This document shows, in pieces, positions 16,041 through 22,323 of a DNA stretch of 23,000 bases. The stretch lies in contig JAEWGY010000113.1 of assembly GCA_023388035.1 (NCBI GenBank), positions 1 to 23,000 of the forward strand, written 5' to 3'. Position 1 is the first letter of the stretch; each line of letters starts with the position of its first letter. Source of the DNA: Bacillota bacterium (lineage in GTDB: Bacteria; Bacillota_I; Bacilli_A; Erysipelotrichales; Erysipelotrichaceae). The notes beneath the pieces were generated by a model. The model was not told where the DNA came from. It saw only the letters and a list, made by a program, of their open reading frames with translations, and ran no database searches. The position numbers were made by a program, and so were the translations under genes.

Positions 16041-16304
16041 GTATCTAAAAGTTAATAATATTACTACTTAAATAAAAATTCTAGATATTCTAATATGATC
16101 AATATATTTACGTATTAATTAAAATAAACCTTTATAAAAATAGTACTAATCATTTTTAAAATTTTAAATCTTTATTTATATAAAAGATTAAGCTTTTAAA
16201 TTAAAAGTTGTTTTTAGCAATAAATATTAATCATATTAATAATTAAGAGTTTTAGTAAATTTTAAACTAGAAATTAGAAATAAAGATAGTACCAATATAT
16301 AAAC
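16041..16304. other. AT-rich divergent spacer between rplS and rpsT promoters
   Basis: No open frame, tRNA or recognisable RNA is seen on either strand. Only 35 of the 240 bases from 16081 to 16320 are G or C. Weak internal inverted repeats occur, such as CTTTTAA/TTAAAAG at 16193-16207. At this composition such repeats are expected by chance. Confidence 0.6.
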
Positions 16305-16333
16305 TTGAATTTATTGTGTTTTTAAGCTATAAT
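16305..16333 (+). promoter_or_regulatory. Promoter for rpsT
   Basis: TTGAAT (16305-16310) and TATAAT (16328-16333) are 17 bases apart, a near-consensus sigma-A promoter. The start near 16340 would leave a leader of about 16 bases containing AAAGGAG at 16345-16351. Confidence 0.75.
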
Positions 16334-16355
16334 TTATTAGATTGAAAGGAGTAAT

Positions 16356-16619
16356 ATGGCAAATATTAAATCTCAAAAGAAACGTGCTTTAACTAATGCG
16401 AAAAAGCATGCTAGAAAAATGGCTGAAAGATCTGAATTAAAGACAGCGATTAAATCTGTCTTAAAAGCTGTAGAAGCTAATGCTAAAGATGATGCGCTTA
16501 AGGCTTTTAATCACTGTAATTCATTATTAGATTCAGCAATTACTAGTCATAATAAAACTAAGAATTACGTAGCACGTCAAAAATCAAGACTTGCAAAACT
16601 AGTTAACACTCTTAATTAA
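16356..16619 (+). CDS. rpsT: Ribosomal protein S20
   Basis: S20 is a primary 16S rRNA-binding protein of the 30S subunit. The 87-residue, highly basic, all-helical sequence is typical: it opens with MANIKSQKKRALTNAKKHARK and ends with VARQKSRLAKLVNTLN. AAAGGAG lies 4 bases before the ATG. It forms a single-gene transcription unit, with a near-consensus promoter just upstream and a terminator that begins at its stop codon. Confidence 0.97.
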   Translation: MANIKSQKKRALTNAKKHARKMAERSELKTAIKSVLKAVEANAKDDALKAFNHCNSLLDSAITSHNKTKNYVARQKSRLAKLVNTLN

Positions 16620-16643
16620 GACAATTATATTGTCTTTTTTTTT
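16618..16643 (+). terminator. Intrinsic terminator of rpsT
   Basis: AAGACAAT (16618-16625) pairs with ATTGTCTT (16629-16636) around a three-base loop, followed by a T-run through 16643. The stem starts within the rpsT stop codon (16617-16619). Confidence 0.85.
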
Positions 16644-16646
16644 ATT

Positions 16647-16672
16647 AAAAAGATCTAATTAATTAGATCTTT
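16647..16672 (-). terminator. Intrinsic terminator of pepA
   Basis: 16649-16672 is a perfect 24-base palindrome centred on AATT/AATT with GATC in each arm. On the - strand it ends in five T. It overlaps the last two bases of the pepA stop codon (complement of 16671-16673) and lies back to back with the rpsT terminator. Confidence 0.7.
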
Positions 16673-18107
16673 AACAATTATCATCCATAAAGAAATTAGT
16701 TAAGCTTTTAACCATAATTCCACTTGCTCTTTTTGGTAAATATTTAAATGACTTAGATAAATAAGCACTACCAGCAATATCTAAATGAATCCAAGGTTTA
16801 TTATTATAAACAAATTCACCTATAAATAAACCTGCACTTATTGTACCCGCTAAACGACCGCCAGTATTTTTAAGATCAGCAACTTCTGATTTATTTAAAT
16901 CACGATAATATTCATTATTTGGTAAAAGCCAAATGTCTTCCCCTGCTATATCGCAGGCTTTTTTAAATTCATTAAAGAATTCCATATTATTACTAATGGC
17001 AGCACTAGTATATTCACCTAATGCTACAAGGCAAGCTCCTGTTAATGTAGCAAGATCAATGACGCGATCAGCCTTTAAGTGATTAGTAGCATAATAAATA
17101 GCATCAGCTAGTGTTAATCTTCCTTCAGCATCGGTATTTAATATTTCAATAGTTTTATTAGCTAAGGAATTTATGATATCACCATTTTTAAAGGCTCTAC
17201 CATCAATTAGATTTTCACAAGCAGCTGCAATCATTACCACATTAGCTTTAAGACCTAATTTAGCAATATTATACATCGCACCAATAACACTAGCACTACC
17301 ACCCATATCACTAAACATCTCAGCCATTGAAGCGGCTGGTTTAATCGCATAACCACCTGCATCATAGGTAACAGCCTTACCAACTAAGGCAGTAGTAAAA
17401 TTAGTGCTCTTATCGCCCTTATAATGAATTTCAATTAAATAAGGTCTATTGTTACTTCCTTTCGCAACATTAAGATAGGCATACATACCGATAGACTCTA
17501 TTTCTTTTTCATCATAAATTTTTACTTCTACCGGTAAATCCTTAAATAAATCTTTAACTTTTAAAGCGAGTGTATAAGGATAAATAGTATTAGCAGGTTC
17601 ATTTACTAAATCTCTTGCTATATTAATTCCTTCCATAATAATAGAAGCATCATTAATTGCACTAGCTATTTTTTCGCTTATACCACCAATATGATTATAA
17701 TTAACAGTAATTTCTTCATTTACTATTTTATCACTCTTATATTTATCAAAATTATATTCAGCATGCATCATCCCTTCACAAATAGCTGATGCTATTTTTT
17801 TATGACAAAAATTATTTAATTTAGGTATATAAATACTAATTTCCTTTTCTTTATTTTTAATTAAGCACTTAGTTAAATTGAAAAAAGCAATTCTTAATTT
17901 ATCTAAATTTAAATCCTTTTCTAAACCTAATCCTAAAATAATATCTGATGCTTTATTTATACTTAAACTATTCGAATAATAAACTTCACCTAGTTTTGCG
18001 CTGAATAATTTTCTTTCTTTAAGATAATCAATAATTTCATCATCCTTAGTATCACTAAAGGCTAATTTAAGTTTTAACTCACTTTCTTTATTTAAATTAA
18101 ATTTCAT
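16671..18107 (-). CDS. pepA: Leucyl aminopeptidase family M17
   Basis: This cytosolic two-metal aminopeptidase removes N-terminal residues during peptide turnover. The 478 residues contain all M17 metal ligands: Lys244 and Asp249 in LVGKAVTYDAGG, Asp267 in MFSDMGG, and Asp326 and Glu328 in NTDAEGR. The catalytic Lys256 (IKPA) and Arg330 are also present. The consensus FDSGG reads YDAGG here, a mild change that keeps the ligand. The N-terminal domain (about 1-160) is divergent, as is usual. AAAGGA precedes the ATG. The gene is monocistronic, divergent from proS across a 71-base spacer with overlapping promoters, and convergent with rpsT. Confidence 0.93.
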   Translation of the reverse strand: MKFNLNKESELKLKLAFSDTKDDEIIDYLKERKLFSAKLGEVYYSNSLSINKASDIILGLGLEKDLNLDKLRIAFFNLTKCLIKNKEKEISIYIPKLNNFCHKKIASAICEGMMHAEYNFDKYKSDKIVNEEITVNYNHIGGISEKIASAINDASIIMEGINIARDLVNEPANTIYPYTLALKVKDLFKDLPVEVKIYDEKEIESIGMYAYLNVAKGSNNRPYLIEIHYKGDKSTNFTTALVGKAVTYDAGGYAIKPAASMAEMFSDMGGSASVIGAMYNIAKLGLKANVVMIAAACENLIDGRAFKNGDIINSLANKTIEILNTDAEGRLTLADAIYYATNHLKADRVIDLATLTGACLVALGEYTSAAISNNMEFFNEFKKACDIAGEDIWLLPNNEYYRDLNKSEVADLKNTGGRLAGTISAGLFIGEFVYNNKPWIHLDIAGSAYLSKSFKYLPKRASGIMVKSLTNFFMDDNC

Positions 18108-18130
18108 ATTTACTTCCTTTCTTATTAAAA

Positions 18131-18159
18131 ATTATATCACAAGGCTTAAGATTTGTTAT
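18131..18159 (-). promoter_or_regulatory. Promoter for pepA
   Basis: On the - strand TATAAT (18131-18136) has a TG one base upstream (extended -10). A weaker -35, ATAACA (18154-18159), lies 17 bases away. The -35 overlaps the proS -10 box on the other strand. Confidence 0.65.
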
Positions 18160-18162
18160 AAT
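18154..18162 (+). promoter_or_regulatory. Extended -10 promoter for proS
   Basis: TATAAT (18157-18162) preceded by TGT forms a consensus extended -10 element. No good -35 is found at 16-18 bases. The predicted start near 18169 leaves only about 10 bases of leader. No T-box leader fits in the 71-base spacer. Confidence 0.6.
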
Positions 18163-18165
18163 TTA

Positions 18166-18176
18166 GAGGAGGTGAT
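18166..18176 (+). promoter_or_regulatory. Perfect Shine-Dalgarno site of proS
   Basis: GAGGAGGTGAT matches the complement of the 16S rRNA 3' end over its whole length and lies 2 bases before the proS ATG, with GGAGG at 18168-18172. It is the longest ribosome binding site in the window. It partly coincides with the predicted transcription start. Confidence 0.8.
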
Positions 18177-18178
18177 TT

Positions 18179-19870
18179 ATGCATTTAAAAGATAATTTTT
18201 TCTATACCTTACGTGAAGTAAATAAAGATAATGAATGTAAATCGTCAATTCTTTTACAAAAAGCAGGACTTATTAAACAAACTTCAGCCGGTATTTTTAT
18301 TTATATGCCGATGTTTTTAAGGGTTTGTAAAAAAATTGAAGATATTATTAGAGAAGAAATGATTAAGATCGGTAGCCAAGAAATGATGATGCCAATGCTT
18401 ATTGCTAGTAAATATTATGAAGATTCGGGACGATTAAGTAATTTCGGATCATCTGTATATCGCTTAAAAGATCGTAATCAAAATTCTTTAATCCTAGGAC
18501 CAACACATGAAGAACTTTTTGCCTATGCTGCTAAATCAATGATTAAATCCTATAAACAATTACCCTTTAGTTTATTTCAAATTCAAACAAAGTTCCGTGA
18601 TGAGCCACGAGCACGTTTTGGACTGATTAGATTAAAGGAATTCGTAATGAAGGATGCTTATTCATTTGATAAAGACTTAGAAGGACTTAATATTTCTTAT
18701 AATAAAATGTTTGAAGCATATAAGAATATTTTTAATCGCTTAGGGATTAATTATCGTATTGTTAAAGCTGATACTGGAATTATGGGTGGTATGCTTTCAG
18801 AAGAATTTCAAGCAATTTCAGAAATTGGTGAAGATACTTTAGTCTATTCTAAAGAATGTGATTATAGTGCTAATTTAGAGATAGCGAGTATTAACTATGA
18901 TTATTATCCAAAAACTAATGAAGCTGAAGAAGTTTTAGAAAAGGTTTTAACTGAGGGTAAAGAAACAATAGCGGAGGTTTCTACTTATCTTAATAAAAAA
19001 CCTAGTAATTGCTTAAAAGCATTAGTCTATTTTGTTGATAATAAACCTGCTATTTTTCTTTTAAGAGGTGATCGCAGTTTAAATGAAACAAAGGTTTTAA
19101 AATATTTTAATGCTAGTGAAATTAGAGCTGCTAGTAATGATGAAATTAGCTCACTAGGTCTAATAAAAGGCTATATTGGTCCGATTAATCAAAAATTAGA
19201 TTGTTATGCTGATAATGAAATTAAATATTTAAAAAATATGGTAAGCGGTGCTAATGAAAAGGATTATCACTATCTTAATACCAATTTAAAAGATTTTACG
19301 GTAAAGGATTATTTTGATTTAAGATTCCCTGAAGAAGATGATTTATGCCCTGAAGATGGATCTAAATTATACTTTACAAAGGGTATTGAAATTGGTAATA
19401 CATTTAAATTAGGTACAAAATATTCAAAGGCTGTAAATCTTTATTATCAAGATGAAAATAACCAAAATCAAGATGTTTATTTAGGTTCTTATGGTATCGG
19501 TATTTCTAGATGTATTGCAGCACTTATCGAGCAAAGTCCTTATGAGGATCGCTTAGTATGGCCTAAGGAAATCGCACCATATTTAGTTAACATCATAATA
19601 ATGAATACTAAAGATAATTTACAGCTTGAAATAGCTAATAAATTATATCAAAGTTTAAATAAATACTATGACTGTGTCATTGATGATCGTGATGAACGTG
19701 CTGGTGTTAAACTTAATGATCATGATTTAATAGGTTATCCTTATCGTATTATCGTAGGTAAAAAAGCTATAAATAATACCATTGAGTTAAAAATGTATGA
19801 TGGTGAAAGTATTGATCTTAATGTAGATGATTTAATTAATGATCATAGTAAGTATATAAATAAAAAATAG
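18179..19870 (+). CDS. proS: Prolyl-tRNA synthetase, bacterial type with editing insertion
   Basis: ProRS charges tRNA-Pro. The 563 residues match the bacterial-type enzyme (B. subtilis 564). Class II motif 2 is at 139-163 (FRDEPRARFGLIRLKEF) and motif 3 at 436-447 (GSYGIGISRC). Between them, about 230-400 form the YbaK-like editing insertion that removes Ala from tRNA-Pro; its key lysine is Lys280 in CLKALVYF. The C-terminal anticodon-binding domain includes DDRDERAGVKLNDHDLIG. In B. subtilis proS follows rasP; here it stands alone, divergent from pepA, with its own promoter and terminator. Its stop TAG lies inside the terminator stem. Confidence 0.96.
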   Translation: MHLKDNFFYTLREVNKDNECKSSILLQKAGLIKQTSAGIFIYMPMFLRVCKKIEDIIREEMIKIGSQEMMMPMLIASKYYEDSGRLSNFGSSVYRLKDRNQNSLILGPTHEELFAYAAKSMIKSYKQLPFSLFQIQTKFRDEPRARFGLIRLKEFVMKDAYSFDKDLEGLNISYNKMFEAYKNIFNRLGINYRIVKADTGIMGGMLSEEFQAISEIGEDTLVYSKECDYSANLEIASINYDYYPKTNEAEEVLEKVLTEGKETIAEVSTYLNKKPSNCLKALVYFVDNKPAIFLLRGDRSLNETKVLKYFNASEIRAASNDEISSLGLIKGYIGPINQKLDCYADNEIKYLKNMVSGANEKDYHYLNTNLKDFTVKDYFDLRFPEEDDLCPEDGSKLYFTKGIEIGNTFKLGTKYSKAVNLYYQDENNQNQDVYLGSYGIGISRCIAALIEQSPYEDRLVWPKEIAPYLVNIIIMNTKDNLQLEIANKLYQSLNKYYDCVIDDRDERAGVKLNDHDLIGYPYRIIVGKKAINNTIELKMYDGESIDLNVDDLINDHSKYINKK

Positions 19871-19890
19871 GAAGCAAAGCTTCCTATTTT
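19864..19890 (+). terminator. Terminator of proS, stop codon in stem
   Basis: AAAATAGGAAGC (19864-19875) and GCTTCCTATTTT (19879-19890) pair perfectly over 12 bases around AAA. The proS stop TAG (19868-19870) is in the left arm. The structure is symmetric and the - strand has the longer T-run, so it may also act as a back-up terminator for rplT. Confidence 0.85.
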
Positions 19891-19951
19891 AATTAAGAAG
19901 ATTAATGAAAAAACTATTATTATAATAACTTATAATTGTGATAAAATTATG

Positions 19952-19975
19952 AAAAAAGGTCTATTTTATAGACCT
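19952..19975 (-). terminator. Terminator of the infC operon, stop codon in loop
   Basis: AGGTCTA (19957-19963) and TAGACCT (19969-19975) form the stem. The five-base loop holds the rplT stop codon TAA (complement of 19966-19968), and six T follow on the - strand (19952-19957). Confidence 0.85.
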
Positions 19976-20325
19976 AATTCTTTTTTTGCACTATTAACTA
20001 ATGAAGTGAAATCTTCAGGATTATTAATTGCGATCTCAGATAGCATTTTACGATTTATAGTAATGTTAGCTAATTTAAGACCATGCATTAACTTTGAATA
20101 TGAAAGATCGTGAAGTCTTGCAGCAGCATTAATTCTCGCAATCCAAAGTTTACGCATATCTCTTTTAAGTAAACGACGACCGATATAAGCATACCTTAAT
20201 GAACGCATTACTTGTTCATTTGCAGTTCTGTATAATAAGTGTTTACTTCCAAAATAACCCTTAGCTAATTTTAAAACTTTTTTACGTCTTGCTCTTGTTG
20301 GAGTTGAACCTTTTACTCTTGCCAT
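19966..20325 (-). CDS. rplT: Ribosomal protein L20
   Basis: L20 is an early 23S rRNA-binding assembly protein and, in Firmicutes, the repressor of its own operon through the mRNA leader. The 119 residues are normal in length. The basic N-terminal MARVKGSTPTRARRKKVLKLAKGYFGSKH and the folded C-terminal domain beginning near LWIARINAAARLHDLSYSK are both clear. GGAGGT precedes the ATG. It is the last gene of infC-rpmI-rplT, 10 bases after rpmI, and its final codons form the terminator stem. Confidence 0.97.
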   Translation of the reverse strand: MARVKGSTPTRARRKKVLKLAKGYFGSKHLLYRTANEQVMRSLRYAYIGRRLLKRDMRKLWIARINAAARLHDLSYSKLMHGLKLANITINRKMLSEIAINNPEDFTSLVNSAKKELGL

Positions 20326-20335
20326 TTTTTACCTC

Positions 20336-20530
20336 CTACCCTTGTAATAATTCCTTAACACGCTTTAAATCACTCTTAGAAACTAAAGCTGATTTTCTTA
20401 ATTGTACTTTTTGCTTATGGGTTTTATTCGCAGCAAAGTGGCTAGTGTAAGCATGGTGTCTTTTTAATTTACCACTTCCAGTAACTTTAACTCTTTTAGC
20501 TAAAGCCTTTTTAGTTTTCATTTTTGGCAT
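20336..20530 (-). CDS. rpmI: Ribosomal protein L35
   Basis: This small basic 50S protein has 64 residues, the usual size. MPKMKTKKALAKRVKVTGSGKLKR at the N-terminus and the KRHHAYTSHFAANKTHKQKVQLRK segment are characteristic. TAGGAGGAT precedes the ATG. It lies between infC and rplT with 9-10 base gaps, the universal order for this operon. Confidence 0.97.
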   Translation of the reverse strand: MPKMKTKKALAKRVKVTGSGKLKRHHAYTSHFAANKTHKQKVQLRKSALVSKSDLKRVKELLQG

Positions 20531-20539
20531 AATATCCTC

Positions 20540-21064
20540 CTATTTCTTCTTAGGTGCAAGTACACAATAAATTGTATTACCTTCAAGTGCTGGTTTTTTT
20601 TCGACATTTGCAATCTCTGATAATTCACTTATAAATGATTCTAAAACAGCAATACCAACTTCTGGTTTAGTAATCATTCTCCCCTTTAAACGCATGTCAA
20701 CCTTGACCTTAATATTAGAACTTAACCATTTACTAGCATGTTTAATTTTAGTATCTAAATCATGTTTCGCAATAACTGGTGATATTCTAATTAATTTTAG
20801 TTCATTGTATGACTGCTTCTTTTTAGCTTCTTTAGCCTTCTTTTGATTTTCGAAACGATATTTTCCGTAATCAATTATTTTACAAACCGGAACTTTAGCA
20901 TTAGGAGCTACACATAATAAATCTAATTCTAAGTCAGCTGCTTTATTTAAAGCATCATTTCTAGACATGACCCCTAATTGTTCGCCATTAGGACCAATTA
21001 CCAGTATTTCCTTAAAACGAATTGCTCCATTCACTAATTCTTCATTTGTATTTTTTTTATTAAT
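20540..21064 (-). CDS. infC: Translation initiation factor IF-3 with non-ATG start
   Basis: IF-3 keeps ribosomal subunits apart and checks the start codon. The N-domain (VNGAIRFKEILVIGPNGEQLGV), linker (DYGKYRFENQKKAKEAKKKQ) and C-domain (LKGRMITKPEVGI) are typical. No ATG lies near the conserved N-terminus. GGAGGTG (21072-21078) is followed by in-frame ATC (21067) and ATT (21064). I choose ATT, giving 174 residues starting (M)NKKNTNEELVNG, because infC starts with AUU in E. coli and Bacillus relatives and the length matches the family. ATC is also possible on spacing. An upstream in-frame GTG (21109) lies inside the leader's attenuator and is not credible. A rare start allows feedback by IF-3 itself. 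Confidence 0.93.
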   Translation of the reverse strand: MNKKNTNEELVNGAIRFKEILVIGPNGEQLGVMSRNDALNKAADLELDLLCVAPNAKVPVCKIIDYGKYRFENQKKAKEAKKKQSYNELKLIRISPVIAKHDLDTKIKHASKWLSSNIKVKVDMRLKGRMITKPEVGIAVLESFISELSEIANVEKKPALEGNTIYCVLAPKKK

Positions 21065-21203
21065 GATACTGCACCTCCAAATAATATAAAAAGCGGGCGC
21101 AAGACCCACCTAATGTAATACTAAATCATTTCAGTAGCACATTACCTACATCCCATGGATATCAGGTGAGAAGTGGACTTCTTCTTTCTACGCTTTTTAA
21201 TAC
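21065..21203 (-). ncRNA. L20-type leader of infC-rpmI-rplT (autoregulatory attenuator)
   Basis: This predicted leader of about 139 bases has several stems. AGAAGT (21169-21174) pairs with ACTTCT (21177-21182). A long hairpin is closed by TAATGT and ACATTA around 21113-21145. A terminator hairpin lies just before the infC ribosome binding site. A CACCT segment within TCTCACCTG (about 21163-21170) can pair with the AGGTG that forms the left arm of that terminator, so it is a likely antiterminator. An L20-responsive attenuator upstream of infC is established in B. subtilis. The assignment here is by position and architecture, not by a covariance search. Confidence 0.75.
21088..21111 (-). terminator. 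Attenuator terminator in the infC leader
   Basis: On the - strand AGGTGGG (21105-21111) and CCCGC (21093-21097) plus the first T residues form a stem of five to seven pairs, including G-U pairs. The loop has seven bases and the T-run covers 21088-21092. The AGGTG arm can alternatively pair with an upstream CACCT. Confidence 0.7.
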
Positions 21204-21209
21204 TTTAAT

Positions 21210-21238
21210 AATATATCCTATAATTAGTATTTTGTCAA
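21210..21238 (-). promoter_or_regulatory. Promoter for infC-rpmI-rplT
   Basis: On the - strand a perfect TTGACA (21233-21238) and TATATT (21210-21215) are 17 bases apart. The hemW stop codon TGA (complement of 21235-21237) lies inside the -35 box. The start site would be near 21203. Confidence 0.8.
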
Positions 21239-22323
21239 TCATTATAGAAAAAATCTAACAATATTTCATTTAAAATCGCTGGTTTATTGCAGATTAAATG
21301 ATCATCTCTTATAATCAGATAATCCTGCCACTTTTGAATTGGAGATTTATATTTTTCTAAAAAATCAATTTTATATAATTGATTTATATAATTTATATCA
21401 ATACCGAATTTGGTTCTAAGTGACATCATTAAATGATCGAATAATAAGTCAGCTGTATTTAATTTTTCTACTTTAATATGGCGATCATTAAGATAATCTA
21501 ATAGATTATTTGAATTGGTTATTAACATATCATCTATCTTACTGCAGGCACCTTGTCCTAAACCAAGATAATTATGAAATTGCCAATATGCAAGATTGTG
21601 TAAGGAATATGCTTGATTATTAGTAAAACTTGAGACCTCATATTGTTCATAGCCAAAGTGATTTAAATAATCAATTAAATATTCATATAGATCAGCTTCT
21701 AAATCATCATCCAAATTCTTAATACCACGATAATAAAAGGCTGTATTTTTTTCGATACTTAATGAATAAATAGAAATATGATTAGCTTTTAGACTTATCA
21801 ATTTTTTAAGATCATTTTTAAAATGAATTAAATCCTGATTAGGTAAGGAATAGATAATGTCAATTGAGATATTATTTAATGAATTCTTTCTTAATTCATT
21901 CATTAAGCTTTCGACATCCTCAAAACAATGTCCCCTATTCATTAATTTAAGATAATAGGGATCAGCACTTTGAACACCGATTGAGATACGATTAATACCA
22001 TATTTTTTAAATAATTTAATCTTTTCACTATCAGTATTTTCAGGATTTATTTCAATGGTATACTCTTTAACACTCATTTGATACTTACTTAGACTTATAA
22101 ATAATTTTTCAAGCTGTTTAAGATTTAAGCTTGTTGGAGTACCACCACCGATATAAATGGTCTTTACATCTTTTAAGCGATAATCATTTTTATTAAGATC
22201 AGCTATCAATTTATCTAAATATTGATTAGCCCTTTCTTCCATATAAACACTTTTAGCAAAATCACAATAATGACAAATTTTACTACAAAAAGGAATATGT
22301 ATATATAAGTGTTTAATCATCAT
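21235..22323 (-). CDS. hemW: Radical SAM heme chaperone HemW-like protein
   Basis: The 362-residue radical SAM protein has the cluster motif C13-x3-C17-x2-C20 followed by Asp-Phe. This is the HemW form; true HemN coproporphyrinogen dehydrogenases have a fourth cysteine there. The HemW heme-binding motif HNxxYW is intact at 242-247 (HNLAYW). HemW family proteins bind heme and help insert it into target proteins. The gene follows lepA with an 11-base overlap, the same pairing as in B. subtilis. A second ATG directly after the first (22320) is an equally possible start. No heme synthesis gene is in the window, so the physiological role here is open. Confidence 0.9.
   Translation of the reverse strand: MMIKHLYIHIPFCSKICHYCDFAKSVYMEERANQYLDKLIADLNKNDYRLKDVKTIYIGGGTPTSLNLKQLEKLFISLSKYQMSVKEYTIEINPENTDSEKIKLFKKYGINRISIGVQSADPYYLKLMNRGHCFEDVESLMNELRKNSLNNISIDIIYSLPNQDLIHFKNDLKKLISLKANHISIYSLSIEKNTAFYYRGIKNLDDDLEADLYEYLIDYLNHFGYEQYEVSSFTNNQAYSLHNLAYWQFHNYLGLGQGACSKIDDMLITNSNNLLDYLNDRHIKVEKLNTADLLFDHLMMSLRTKFGIDINYINQLYKIDFLEKYKSPIQKWQDYLIIRDDHLICNKPAILNEILLDFFYND

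Noticed and set aside
16186..16207. CTTTTAA/TTAAAAG hairpin in the AT-rich spacer as a terminator or small RNA
   Set aside because: There is no GC pairing at the core, no upstream promoter or gene to terminate, and such repeats are common by chance at about 15 percent GC.
21065..21109. GTG start for infC, adding 15 residues
   Set aside because: It would encode part of the attenuator hairpin and the Shine-Dalgarno site itself. The conserved IF-3 N-terminus begins after the ATT.
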